64,000 bases of DNA from Bog-473 sp036268485 (GTDB taxonomy: Bacteria; Actinomycetota; Acidimicrobiia; Acidimicrobiales; RAAP-2): contig DATAUC010000012.1 of assembly GCA_036268485.1 (NCBI GenBank), forward strand, positions 1-64,000, given 5' to 3'. Below, one piece after another: positions 16,964 to 24,992 of this stretch (the stretch's first letter is position 1; the number at the start of each line of letters is the position of its first letter). The translations under genes and the position numbers were made by a program. Below the pieces are notes generated by a model. The model worked only from the letters and a program-made list of their open reading frames with translations, was not told the DNA's origin and ran no database searches.

Positions 16964-17974
16964 CTAGACCGCCAACTGCTTGCGCCAGAACGTACCGGTG
17001 GCCACCACCTGGAAACCGATCATGTCGTTGACGGCGATCATCGGTGCATTCTCCTGGGCGTTGCCGGTAGTCACCAACGTGGCCGCCGGCACCTGCTGGC
17101 GGAGATAGTCCAGGTTGGCCAACTTCACAGCCATGCCGAGGCGGTGGCCGCGGTGCTCGCGCGCCACCAACGTGGCCCATTGCCAGGCTTCGGCTGGCTG
17201 TTCTTTCGATACGACCAATTCGGAATAGGCCACCAATCGGCCGGAGGCTTCATGCTGGGCCACCGCCGTTAACTTGCTTCGACCCTGCGCCGCCAACATG
17301 GCGTCCATTTCCTCGACGCGTGCGACATCCCATACTTCTTCCTCGTGCTGCTCGTCACCGTGCGGTGCGTCGGTCGACATGCGCCGCCACAACGCACACT
17401 GATCGTCCAGGAACTCCTCGGGCCACGGTGACGTGAAGGTCAGGATGCGGTAACCCACTGACGCGGCATGGGCCTCCTTCCACAACTGCTCCCTACGTTC
17501 CGGCGGTACCGGCAGAGACAGATGGCGAACATGGCCCGTCTGCACGGAGGCGAAGCCCAAGGACTGGGCAAAGGGCACAGAGGGATGCCCCGGCAACTGG
17601 GCCGTGGGTACCTCGCAGATATGGCACATGGTCATGCGTCCGTCTTCGCGGCCAATCTGCTCAGCCAGACCGGCCAGGGCCCGGCCGATGCCAAGCCGGC
17701 GGTGGGTCGGGAGCACACGGATGTCGAGCTTCAGCTCGTGCGTGTTGTCCCGTTGGGACCGCTCCAACAGGCAGATGCCGACCGTGGCATTGCCGACACG
17801 TGCCACCAGGCAGTCGTACCGGCTGGCTGCGGCGTCGGCGCTGGCCATGACATGGACCTCGCTCCGGGTCCACCCCGATACATTGGGCCAGCGCTCAACG
17901 TCGGTTTCGTGCAGCACGCCGTAGAAGGCGTCAAACGCTGCCTCGTCGTCGGGGTCGATCTGCCGCACATCCAC
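16964..17974 (-). CDS. Two-domain GNAT acetyltransferase (copy 1)
   Basis: First gene of the tandem GNAT pair, 336 residues. Acetyl-CoA-binding motifs are RRLGIGRALAG in domain one and REHRGHRLGMAVK in domain two. Its first domain contains a CHICEVPTAQ segment absent from the paralogue, suggesting the two copies have diverged in substrate. The start is a GTG at 17974. It lies 47 bases downstream of pheT on the same strand, so it may be co-transcribed with pheST or have its own promoter. The function is unknown. Confidence 0.85.
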   Translation of the reverse strand: MDVRQIDPDDEAAFDAFYGVLHETDVERWPNVSGWTRSEVHVMASADAAASRYDCLVARVGNATVGICLLERSQRDNTHELKLDIRVLPTHRRLGIGRALAGLAEQIGREDGRMTMCHICEVPTAQLPGHPSVPFAQSLGFASVQTGHVRHLSLPVPPERREQLWKEAHAASVGYRILTFTSPWPEEFLDDQCALWRRMSTDAPHGDEQHEEEVWDVARVEEMDAMLAAQGRSKLTAVAQHEASGRLVAYSELVVSKEQPAEAWQWATLVAREHRGHRLGMAVKLANLDYLRQQVPAATLVTTGNAQENAPMIAVNDMIGFQVVATGTFWRKQLAV

Positions 17975-18021
17975 CGGTCCACGATGCCACGCCGCTGCGA
18001 CGGCGTGCTGATTGTCAGCCC

Positions 18022-20556
18022 TTAGCGCAGGACGGCTCCGAACTGGCTGGTGGCCGCCGCGATGCAGCGAGTGCGCAAACCGCCGACTTCGTCGTCGGTC
18101 AGGGTGTGATCGGTGGCGCAGAAGCGGAGCCTGAAGGCCAGGCTGCGGGAGCCCTCGGCAATGCCGGTGCCACGGTAGACGTCGAAGAGGGTCACGGATT
18201 CGAGCAGTTCGCCGGCCGCCGCACCGAGGGCGGCGCCCACCAGGTCGGCCGGGTGGCCGTCATCGACCACCAGGGCCAGGTCCACATCAGAGGAGGGGAA
18301 GCGACTCACCGCGGCCGACGTCACGACGCGTCGGGCCACCGCCGACGGGTCGAACAACAGACCCAGGTCAACCTCGAGCCAACCGATGCGCCGGGCCGCC
18401 GTCCCGGCCCCGCTCGTGATGGTCAGGCCGTGATCGGCAGCGACAGCCGGATCGATCTCTCCGACGGCGCCAATGCTGCGCCGGGAGCCGCCGGGTCCCT
18501 CGGCCATGAGCAGGGCCGAGCGGGTGGGGTGCAGTCCCGGCAGTTCGGTCTCGGCCGCCGTCGGGGCCACCAGGCGGACCCCGGCCACATGGAAGGCCTC
18601 GGCCAGCACGTGCCACATCGCCGTAGCCGAGCGAGCGTCGTCATCGTCGAGGGCCAGCACGGCGCTGAGCAGCTCGCGCTCGCCGGGCAACAAGGCGGTC
18701 TGGGCGCCACCGGCGCCGCTGCGTTCGACCACCCGCGGTGCGCCTTCGTCGGGGTGGGAGAAGACCACGCCGACTTCGTACAGTCGAACGGCACCCTGGC
18801 GGCGGCTGGCGTTGTGAGCCAGCGCACCGAGGAGCCCCGGCATCAGCGAGCGGCGCAGGAACGATTCTTCGGCCACCAACGGATTCGAGACCCGCACCGC
18901 CGGGCCTTCGAGACCGACCCGGTGATGAGCGTCAGCCGACACGAAGGAATTGGTCCAGCCCTCCGAAGCGCCCAGGCCACAGAGCACGTCCTTGGCCAAG
19001 CGCCGTGAGCGCTGCAGTTCGTTCAGCCGTCCCGGTTGGGGCCAGGTCGGGGTGTGGCGGGGGACGTTGGCATAGCCGAACGTGCGCGCCACTTCCTCAA
19101 TGACATCGTCAATGCCGAACGGCGCCCGGCGCACATCGGGCCGGTTGGTCGGCACCGACACCGTCAAAAGTGCGATGCCATCGTCGGTCGTCCCGACGGC
19201 GCAGGCGAAGCCGATGGGCTCAATGAGAGCGGCGATCTCGGCACCGCTGAGCGGCACCCCGATCTGGCGGTCCACCCGGGCGATGGGAACGTCAATGTCG
19301 AAGGATTGCGGGACGTCGCCGCGCACATCGAGGCGGCCGTCACAGGCCCGGACTCCCGGTGCACTCTCGGTCAGCAGCTCCACGAAGCGGTTCACCGAAC
19401 TGTCGATGCCCCAGGGATCGCAACCCCGTTCGAAGCGGGCCGACGCTTCGGTCCTCAGGCCCAGTCGCTTGGAAGAATGGGCAATGGCCATCGGGGTGAA
19501 ATAGGCGGCCTCAATGAGCACTTCGGCCGTGGCGTCAGAGATCTCCGACGAGGCCCCGCCCATGATGCCGGCGATGCCCACCGCAGTGTTCTCGGCGTCG
19601 CAGATCAGGCAGTCGGCGCCGGTGTCGCCTAGGCCCCGACCGGCCAGGCCGACCGGGCGGACCACGCCGTCCAGGGTTTCTATCTGCTCCCCGACGCTGG
19701 CGGCGCGCACGATCAGGCCGCGCCCGGGCACGTGCGCCATGTCGTAGGGATGGGTGGGCTGTCCCCGTTCGAGCATGACGTAGTTGGAGGCGTCGACCAC
19801 GTTGTTGATCGGGCGCATGCCGGCCAGGGTCAGGCGACGGGCGATCCACTGCGGTGACGGCGCCACGGTGACCCCGGTCAGCACCGACACGGTCAAGCGG
19901 GGACACAGGTCGAGCGATTCCACCTGGGCGCTGGCCGCCTCCTCAATGGGCGTGCCGTTGGATGCCGGCTGCGGCGGCGTGGCCAATGTGAAGGGCAGGT
20001 GGAGCCGGGCCGCCAGGTCGCGGGCGATGCCGGCCATGCACCAGGCGTCGGGTCGGTTACCTTCGACCGTCAGGTCGAACACCGTGTCGGTCTGTAGACC
20101 AAGCGCCTCGGTCAGAAGCGTGCCCGGCTCGGCCGCCACCTCATCACCGAGCACCAAGAGACCGGCTGCATCCTCGGCCAACTTCAGCTCGGCGGCCGAG
20201 CACAGCATGCCGTTGGAGACGATGCCCTTCATCTTGCGCCGCCCGATGGCAAAGCCTCCAGGCAACACGGCGCCCACCGGCGCCAACGGCACCCGGTCGC
20301 CCACTTCGAAGTTCATGGCCCCGCAGACGATCTCGAGCGGCCCGTCGCCGGCGTCGACCGTGATCAGGCGGATGCGGTCGGCACCCTCAATGGCCGCGAT
20401 CCCCAGTACCTTGGCCACGACGACGTCCTCGAGACCCTCGCCGACCAGCTCCACCGCTTCGACGACCAAGCCCAGGTCATCGAGGGCGGCCGAGAGCAAC
20501 CCGATGTCGTCGGGGAAGGGGGCGAAGTCACGGAGCCAGCTGAGCGGAGCGCGCAC
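18022..20556 (-). CDS. pheT: Phenylalanyl-tRNA synthetase beta subunit
   Basis: Large subunit of the alpha2-beta2 enzyme that charges tRNA-Phe. The 844-residue protein has the N-terminal MRAPLSWLRDF, the EMAP/tRNA-binding-like domain around residues 40-150, the B3/B4 editing region, the B5 domain, and a C-terminal anticodon-binding domain ending near DDEVGGLRTRC. Length and order match the family. The start is a GTG at 20556, 30 bases after pheS, with GGAGG-poor spacing. Confidence 0.97.
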   Translation of the reverse strand: MRAPLSWLRDFAPFPDDIGLLSAALDDLGLVVEAVELVGEGLEDVVVAKVLGIAAIEGADRIRLITVDAGDGPLEIVCGAMNFEVGDRVPLAPVGAVLPGGFAIGRRKMKGIVSNGMLCSAAELKLAEDAAGLLVLGDEVAAEPGTLLTEALGLQTDTVFDLTVEGNRPDAWCMAGIARDLAARLHLPFTLATPPQPASNGTPIEEAASAQVESLDLCPRLTVSVLTGVTVAPSPQWIARRLTLAGMRPINNVVDASNYVMLERGQPTHPYDMAHVPGRGLIVRAASVGEQIETLDGVVRPVGLAGRGLGDTGADCLICDAENTAVGIAGIMGGASSEISDATAEVLIEAAYFTPMAIAHSSKRLGLRTEASARFERGCDPWGIDSSVNRFVELLTESAPGVRACDGRLDVRGDVPQSFDIDVPIARVDRQIGVPLSGAEIAALIEPIGFACAVGTTDDGIALLTVSVPTNRPDVRRAPFGIDDVIEEVARTFGYANVPRHTPTWPQPGRLNELQRSRRLAKDVLCGLGASEGWTNSFVSADAHHRVGLEGPAVRVSNPLVAEESFLRRSLMPGLLGALAHNASRRQGAVRLYEVGVVFSHPDEGAPRVVERSGAGGAQTALLPGERELLSAVLALDDDDARSATAMWHVLAEAFHVAGVRLVAPTAAETELPGLHPTRSALLMAEGPGGSRRSIGAVGEIDPAVAADHGLTITSGAGTAARRIGWLEVDLGLLFDPSAVARRVVTSAAVSRFPSSDVDLALVVDDGHPADLVGAALGAAAGELLESVTLFDVYRGTGIAEGSRSLAFRLRFCATDHTLTDDEVGGLRTRCIAAATSQFGAVLR

Positions 20557-20586
20557 GGAGGTCTTTCTCGTCGGGTGGGAAGTGCC

Positions 20587-21657
20587 TCAGAACTGAGACA
20601 GGAATCGGATGTCGTTCTCAATGAAGGAGCGCAGGTCGGGAATCTCGTGGCGCATCAGAGCGCAGCGGTCAATGCCGAAACCGAAGGCGAAGCCCGACCA
20701 CACGTTGGCGTCGATACCGACGGCGGCGAAGACGGCAGGGTCGACCATGCCGCAGCCACCCAGTTCGATCCAGCCCGTGTTCGAACAGGTGCGACAGCCG
20801 GTGCCGCGGCAAATGGCGCAGGTGATCTCGAACTCGGCCGAAGGCTCGGTGAAGGGGAAATAGGCCGGGCGCAGGCGCGACTGCATGCCCTGGCCGAAGT
20901 AAGCCGTGGTGAAGGTCTGAATGGTGCCGGCCAGATCCCCGAAGGTGATGCCCTTGTCGACCACCAGTCCCTCAATCTGGTTGAACACGGGCAGGTGGGT
21001 GGCGTCCGGCGTGTCGAGGCGGAAGCACTTGCCGGGCATGACGGCATGGATGGGCAGCGTGTCGCCCCGCACCGCTTCCTCCATCAGGTGGATCTGCACC
21101 GGCGAGGTGTGCGTGCGCAGCAAGACCGTTTCGGGTTCCCCGATATCGAGATACATGGTGTCGTACATCCCGCGGGCCGGATGCCCGGGTGGGAAGTTGA
21201 GCGCCTCGAAGTTGTACCAGTCCGATTCGGCCTCGGGACCCTCGGCCACGCTGAAGCCCATGCCGACGAACACGTCTTCCAGTTCGTCGCGGGCCTGGGT
21301 CACCAGGTGCAGGTGGCCGCGGGACAACGGTGAGCGCACCTGGTCGACGATGACCTCGGTCAGATCAAGACGGTCGGCCACCAGGGTGGCGGCCCGCTCG
21401 GCCTGGGCCAACTCGGCCCGCCGGGTGGCCACCAGTGCCTCTAGTTCGGACCGCGCCTCTTGGAACTGACGTCCCTTTTCCCGCCGGGCTTCGGGGTCGA
21501 GACCACCCAGGGAGCGCTGGGCGTTGGCCAGCACCGAGCGCTTGCCGAAGAGGTCGGTCTCGACCCGACCCAGATCATCGGTGGAGGTAGTGGCGGCAAT
21601 GGAGGCCGCTCCGTCGCGGAGTATCGCTGCCGCCTCAATCTCAGTTGTCTCGCTCAT
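20587..21657 (-). CDS. pheS: Phenylalanyl-tRNA synthetase alpha subunit
   Basis: Catalytic subunit of PheRS, 356 residues. An N-terminal coiled-coil arm (residues about 40-90) is followed by the class II core with motif 2-type CFRLDTPDATH and motif 3-type GFGIDRCALMR. It has the cysteine cluster CAICRGTGCRTC found in actinobacterial PheS. The upstream 55 bases hold a strong hairpin (21678-21697) but no T-box features. Confidence 0.97.
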   Translation of the reverse strand: MSETTEIEAAAILRDGAASIAATTSTDDLGRVETDLFGKRSVLANAQRSLGGLDPEARREKGRQFQEARSELEALVATRRAELAQAERAATLVADRLDLTEVIVDQVRSPLSRGHLHLVTQARDELEDVFVGMGFSVAEGPEAESDWYNFEALNFPPGHPARGMYDTMYLDIGEPETVLLRTHTSPVQIHLMEEAVRGDTLPIHAVMPGKCFRLDTPDATHLPVFNQIEGLVVDKGITFGDLAGTIQTFTTAYFGQGMQSRLRPAYFPFTEPSAEFEITCAICRGTGCRTCSNTGWIELGGCGMVDPAVFAAVGIDANVWSGFAFGFGIDRCALMRHEIPDLRSFIENDIRFLSQF

Positions 21658-21677
21658 GGGGTCCCCGGGGTCCGTGT

Positions 21678-21697
21678 CGCTGGCAGCCCTGCCAGCG
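21678..21697. repeat. 9-bp perfect inverted repeat before pheS
   Basis: CGCTGGCAG and CTGCCAGCG are separated by two bases, between the trmH-family stop and pheS. It is not followed by a T-run on the minus strand, so it is not a typical terminator. It could be a mild attenuator, an operator or an RNA processing site for the trmH-pheS junction. Confidence 0.55.
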
Positions 21698-21712
21698 TGA
21701 AATGGTAGATCG

Positions 21713-22513
21713 CTACGACGCCGCGGCCTGGCGACGCTGGCGCAGCGCCTCGAAGCACACCACCGCCGTCGCCACCCCGACGTTGAGCGACTCGGCCTGG
21801 CCGTCCATCGGGATGCCCACCGAAGCGGTGACGGCCGCCACCACCTCGTCGCTCAGGCCGGCCGACTCGTTGCCCACGAACAGGGCGGTGGGCTCAGTCC
21901 AGTCCAGGCTGGCGTAGTCGGTGCCTTCCCGCACCACGGTGGCCAGCGTTCGATAGCCCGCCTGACCCAGCGCTTGGGCCAGGGCCAAGGGGTCGGGGTG
22001 CACGCTGAAGGGCACGTGGAAGATGGAACCGGCCGAGGAGCGCACGGTCTTGGGGTTGTAGGGGTCGACGGCGTCGCCGCCGAACAGCACGGCGCTCACC
22101 CCGGCCGCATCGGCCGTACGCAGGACGGTGCCGGCATTGCCCGGGTCACGCACATCGACCATGACCACCACCAGGGGTGCGGTCGGGGGTGCCGGCAGGG
22201 CCGCACCGTCGAACATGGGCAGCACGGCCAGCACCGGCTGCGGGGTCACCGTGTCAGCCACGCGCTCGAGGACACCGGGGGCCAACGTGAAGAGCCGGGC
22301 CCCGGCGGTCACCGCGCTCTCGCAGGCGGCGCGCAAGGAGGGATCGTTGACCCCATCGGGAGCCAGATAGATCGATTCGATCGGCGTGCCCGCCGCCAAG
22401 GCGCTGCGCAGGAGCTCGGCGCCTTCGGCGACGAAGACGCGCTCAGCCCAACGGGCCGAGCGCTTTTGCAGGAGTCCACGCAAGCGGCGCACGCGCCGAT
22501 GTGTGAACGCCAA
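21713..22513 (-). CDS. TrmH/SpoU-family RNA 2'-O-methyltransferase
   Basis: A SPOUT-class SAM-dependent methyltransferase that methylates ribose 2'-O in rRNA or tRNA. The 266-residue protein has the three family motifs: DPGNAGTVLRTADAAG, ALFVGNESAGLS and IPMDGQAESLNVGVA, plus an N-terminal substrate-binding domain. It follows rplT by eight bases, its usual actinobacterial position. The first in-frame start is a TTG at 22513 with no visible ribosome binding site, so coupling to rplT is likely. The exact target nucleotide cannot be assigned. Confidence 0.93.
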   Translation of the reverse strand: MAFTHRRVRRLRGLLQKRSARWAERVFVAEGAELLRSALAAGTPIESIYLAPDGVNDPSLRAACESAVTAGARLFTLAPGVLERVADTVTPQPVLAVLPMFDGAALPAPPTAPLVVVMVDVRDPGNAGTVLRTADAAGVSAVLFGGDAVDPYNPKTVRSSAGSIFHVPFSVHPDPLALAQALGQAGYRTLATVVREGTDYASLDWTEPTALFVGNESAGLSDEVVAAVTASVGIPMDGQAESLNVGVATAVVCFEALRQRRQAAAS

Positions 22514-22521
22514 CGCTTGGT

Positions 22522-22905
22522 TCAGGAAGCGACCTCGGCCACCGGGGCGTTGGACAGCGCTTCCTGCGCCGCCGCCACCAAGGCACCGAACGACTCTGCA
22601 TCGGTGACGGCCAAATCGGCCAGCACCTTGCGGTCGACTTCAATGCCGGCCAGGTGCAACCCGTTGATCAGGCGGCTGTAGCTCATGCCGTGCAGACGGG
22701 CCGCCGCGTTGATGCGCTGGATCCACAGTTTGCGGAAGTCGCCCTTCCGGGCCCGGCGGTCACGGAAGGCGTACTGCATGGAGTGCATGAGCTGCTCGTT
22801 GGCGGCCCGGTAGGTACGGCTCTTGTTTCCGTAGTACCCCTTCGCCTGCTCCAGTACGGCGCGGTGGTGCTTACGCCCATGGACGGAACGCTTGACTCTG
22901 GCCAT
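22522..22905 (-). CDS. rplT: Large ribosomal subunit protein bL20
   Basis: A 127-residue bL20, with the basic N-terminus MARVKRSVHGRKHHR that threads into 23S rRNA and the globular C-terminal half (LWIQRINAAARLHG, SRLINGL). L20 is essential early in 50S assembly, and in many bacteria it also represses its own infC-rpmI-rplT operon. The C-terminus has a short Ala-rich extension. It is third in the infC operon, with a strong GGAGG ribosome binding site upstream. Confidence 0.98.
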   Translation of the reverse strand: MARVKRSVHGRKHHRAVLEQAKGYYGNKSRTYRAANEQLMHSMQYAFRDRRARKGDFRKLWIQRINAAARLHGMSYSRLINGLHLAGIEVDRKVLADLAVTDAESFGALVAAAQEALSNAPVAEVAS

Positions 22906-22962
22906 CGGGGGTCCTCCTCTCTTCTCGTTCTTGTAAAGACTGCTGCAGGTATGGCGGTGGAG

Positions 22963-23157
22963 CTAGATGCCGAGCATCCGACGAACGGCACGCTCGTCGG
23001 TCTTGTGCACATCGCCCTCACGGCCCAGGCGGCGCGTGCGCACGCTGCTCTTCTTCTCCAAAATGTGCGAGCGGAAGGCCTTGCGGCGACGCAGGCGGCC
23101 GGTGCCAGTGACCTTGATCCGCTTGGCCGCGCCTTTGTCTGTCTTCATCTTCGGCAT
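22963..23157 (-). CDS. rpmI: Large ribosomal subunit protein bL35
   Basis: A 64-residue basic ribosomal protein beginning MPKMKTDKGAAKR, with the typical HILEKKS segment and a C-terminal RRML. The start ATG at 23157 follows GAGGGATGA, four bases after the infC stop. Upstream in-frame codons belong to the overlapping infC region. It lies between infC and rplT as in most bacteria. Confidence 0.97.
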   Translation of the reverse strand: MPKMKTDKGAAKRIKVTGTGRLRRRKAFRSHILEKKSSVRTRRLGREGDVHKTDERAVRRMLGI

Positions 23158-23161
23158 TACG

Positions 23162-23857
23162 TCATCCCTCTTCGGTTGGTGCGGCGTCATCGCTGACGAC
23201 TTCAGCCACCGGCTCAGCGCCGTTGGTTGCAGCCGCGGGAACCGTCTCGTCGGCAATCGTCGGTGCTGGTGTCTCCACCGGCTCCTTGTCGCCTCGGGTC
23301 TGGTTCTTCTCCCTCGACTGGGCGGCCTGACGGGCACGCTTGTCGGGGGCGAGCACCATGATCATGTTGCGGTTGTCGAGCTTGGGCTCGGCCTCAATTT
23401 TGGCCACACCCTCCATCTGCTCGGCGATTCGGTCCAGAATCCGCTTTCCGTGCTCGGGGTGATACACCTCGCGGCCACGGAACATGATCGTGATCTTGAC
23501 CTTGTGCCCTTCATTCAAGAACTTGCCAACCTGGCGGGTCTTGGTGTCGAAGTCTCCGGGTCCAATTTTGGGCCGGTACTTCATTTCCTTGATCCCGACG
23601 TGAACGGTCTTGCGGCGGCTCTCCTTGGCCCGCTGGGCCTCGTCGAACTTGAATTTTCCGAAGTCCATGATCCGGCAAACCGGAGGGTTGGCCATGGGAG
23701 CGACTTCGACGAGGTCGAGATCGAGCTCCTTGGCGATGGCCAGGGCCTCAGGCAATGCCTTGATGCCAAGCTGCACACCATCGGGATCAACCAGACGGAC
23801 TTCGCGGGCACGGATACGGTCATTGATCCGGTGCTCTGTTGTGGTTTCAGCGACGAT
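23162..23857 (-). CDS. infC: Translation initiation factor IF-3, ATC start
   Basis: IF-3 keeps ribosomal subunits apart and checks initiator-tRNA and start-codon pairing. Homology extends upstream of the first GTG: RINDRIRAREVRLVDPDG is in frame and is the conserved IF-3 N-terminus. The only initiation-like codon between this and an in-frame TGA is ATC at 23857-23855, nine bases after AGAGGTG. Non-AUG starts are known in infC, where IF-3 discriminates against its own mRNA. The protein is 231 residues: N-domain, linker (FGKFKFDEAQRAKES), C-domain, then an acidic, Ala-rich tail of about 50 residues. Confidence 0.95.
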   Translation of the reverse strand: MVAETTTEHRINDRIRAREVRLVDPDGVQLGIKALPEALAIAKELDLDLVEVAPMANPPVCRIMDFGKFKFDEAQRAKESRRKTVHVGIKEMKYRPKIGPGDFDTKTRQVGKFLNEGHKVKITIMFRGREVYHPEHGKRILDRIAEQMEGVAKIEAEPKLDNRNMIMVLAPDKRARQAAQSREKNQTRGDKEPVETPAPTIADETVPAAATNGAEPVAEVVSDDAAPTEEG

Positions 23858-24046
23858 GCGGCATCACACCTCTCACTCGGGCCCGCGGTCTTTCCGCGTG
23901 CCATTCGATGGAGGCGAGGCCGACCAACGGGCAGCGCCCGCGGAGAAGAACCATCGACCTGGCGCACTGCTGTCGCCCGTGGGGCGAACGTGTGGCCAGG
24001 TGGAGGCCCCCAGTGGGAGGCCCCGCTTCCGTGTAGTCAAGGTGCA
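23858..24046 (-). promoter_or_regulatory. infC leader region with hairpin and Shine-Dalgarno sequence
   Basis: The 189 bases between infC and the divergent DUF1844 gene must hold the infC promoter and leader. On the minus strand AGAGGTG lies nine bases before the ATC start, and a CGCGG/CCGCG hairpin (23884-23898) lies just upstream of it. TTGACT occurs near 24040, but no matching -10 was found. No L20-type leader structure could be confirmed by eye. Confidence 0.45.
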
Positions 24047-24052
24047 TAGAGT
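24047..24052 (+). promoter_or_regulatory. -10 element of a leaderless promoter (TAGAGT)
   Basis: TAGAGT lies exactly six bases before the ATG of the DUF1844 gene, and no Shine-Dalgarno sequence is present. Confidence 0.6.
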
Positions 24053-24058
24053 ACCAGC

Positions 24059-24496
24059 ATGAGCAGCCTCTGGACACCGTCGGGCGAACATATCCCTGAG
24101 AAGAAGGACGCCGACCCCGCCCCGCCCTCGACACCCCCCGGAGGTGGCGGACGCCCACCTGAACTCCAAGATGCCGCCGATCCCGACGCCCAGGCCCAAG
24201 TCGACGCCATGCGGCGGCAGCTGGCCAACTCGCCGGCCGAGGTTGTGGTGGCCAACCACTGTTACGGCCTGTTCGAGCTGGCCGCCATCTACCTCTCCCA
24301 GACGCCGCCCATGCTGTTCCAGGCCAAGTTGGCCATCGATGGTCTGGGCTACCTCATGGGTGGCCTCAAGGGACGGCTGGGCGAGGCTGAACCGGCCCTG
24401 CTTGAGGCGCTCTCCCAGCTCCAGCTGGCCTTTGTCCAGCTCGAGGGGGCGGAACGCTCGGCCGCCGAGAGCGCAGCCAACCAGTCCCAGAATTAG
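24059..24496 (+). CDS. DUF1844-family protein
   Basis: A 145-residue protein. The first 45 residues are Pro/Gly-rich and probably disordered; residues 60-130 form a helical DUF1844-like domain (NHCYGLFELAAIYLSQ, LAIDGLGYLM). Genes of this family often lie next to infC in actinobacteria, which fits here. The function is unknown. It is divergent from infC and converges with the SRPBCC gene, sharing four bases at the stops. The ATG start is supported by the -10 element six bases upstream. Confidence 0.82.
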   Translation: MSSLWTPSGEHIPEKKDADPAPPSTPPGGGGRPPELQDAADPDAQAQVDAMRRQLANSPAEVVVANHCYGLFELAAIYLSQTPPMLFQAKLAIDGLGYLMGGLKGRLGEAEPALLEALSQLQLAFVQLEGAERSAAESAANQSQN

Positions 24497-24945
24497 GCCT
24501 GGCCCTCCACCCGAGAACGCTCAGCGGCCACGGCCAGGTCCTTGGCCACCTGGCCGATGAACCTACCGAGTTGGCTCTTGTAGAGCCAGCCGGTGCCCGG
24601 AAACTTGACCCGGAAGGTCGAGCGCCACCTGATCGTGGTGCCGGTCCCGTTGGGCGTCAGGGTGACCACCGCCACGTAGTCACGCAGGGGCATGCCCGAC
24701 TCCAACACATAACTGAACAGCCGGTCCGGCTCGGCCCGCACCACCCGCTCCCGGCTGCTGATCCGTTTCGTGTGGAAGATGCGCACGGCCCCCACCCCTT
24801 CGGGAACGCCGTCGCCCGCGTCGACCAACTCGAAGGAATCGAAGTCCGTCCAGCTCGGCCAGGTCGATCCGTCGACCAGCAGCGCGTAGACCGCACCGGG
24901 GGGCGCTGCGCTCGTCACTTCATGTTCGATCACCTGCTCGGCCAC
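24493..24945 (-). CDS. SRPBCC-family protein
   Basis: A 150-residue polyketide-cyclase/START-like (SRPBCC) protein with a hydrophobic ligand cavity. The fold start VIEHEVTSAAPPGAVYALLVDG and the later TTIRWRSTFRVKF strand pattern are typical. I chose GTG 24945, five bases after GGAGG; ATG 24984 is possible but lies within the operator. It is transcribed away from the TetR gene, and the shared palindrome suggests TetR controls it. The ligand is unknown. Confidence 0.82.
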   Translation of the reverse strand: MAEQVIEHEVTSAAPPGAVYALLVDGSTWPSWTDFDSFELVDAGDGVPEGVGAVRIFHTKRISSRERVVRAEPDRLFSYVLESGMPLRDYVAVVTLTPNGTGTTIRWRSTFRVKFPGTGWLYKSQLGRFIGQVAKDLAVAAERSRVEGQA

Positions 24946-24976
24946 GGCCACCTCCACTCGCTCAACCACTCCAGTG

Positions 24977-24992
24977 TGTACCATCTGGTACA
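24977..24992. promoter_or_regulatory. TetR-type operator palindrome
   Basis: TGTACCA-TC-TGGTACA is a perfect 7-bp inverted repeat with a two-base spacer. It lies between the divergent SRPBCC and TetR genes and touches the TetR start codon. A plus-strand TACCAT (24979-24984) inside it sits seven bases before that ATG. Binding would block the TetR promoter and probably the SRPBCC promoter too. Confidence 0.7.

Noticed and set aside
21658..21712. T-box leader before pheS
   Set aside because: No TGGNACC-type T-box sequence and too little space; only a simple hairpin is present.
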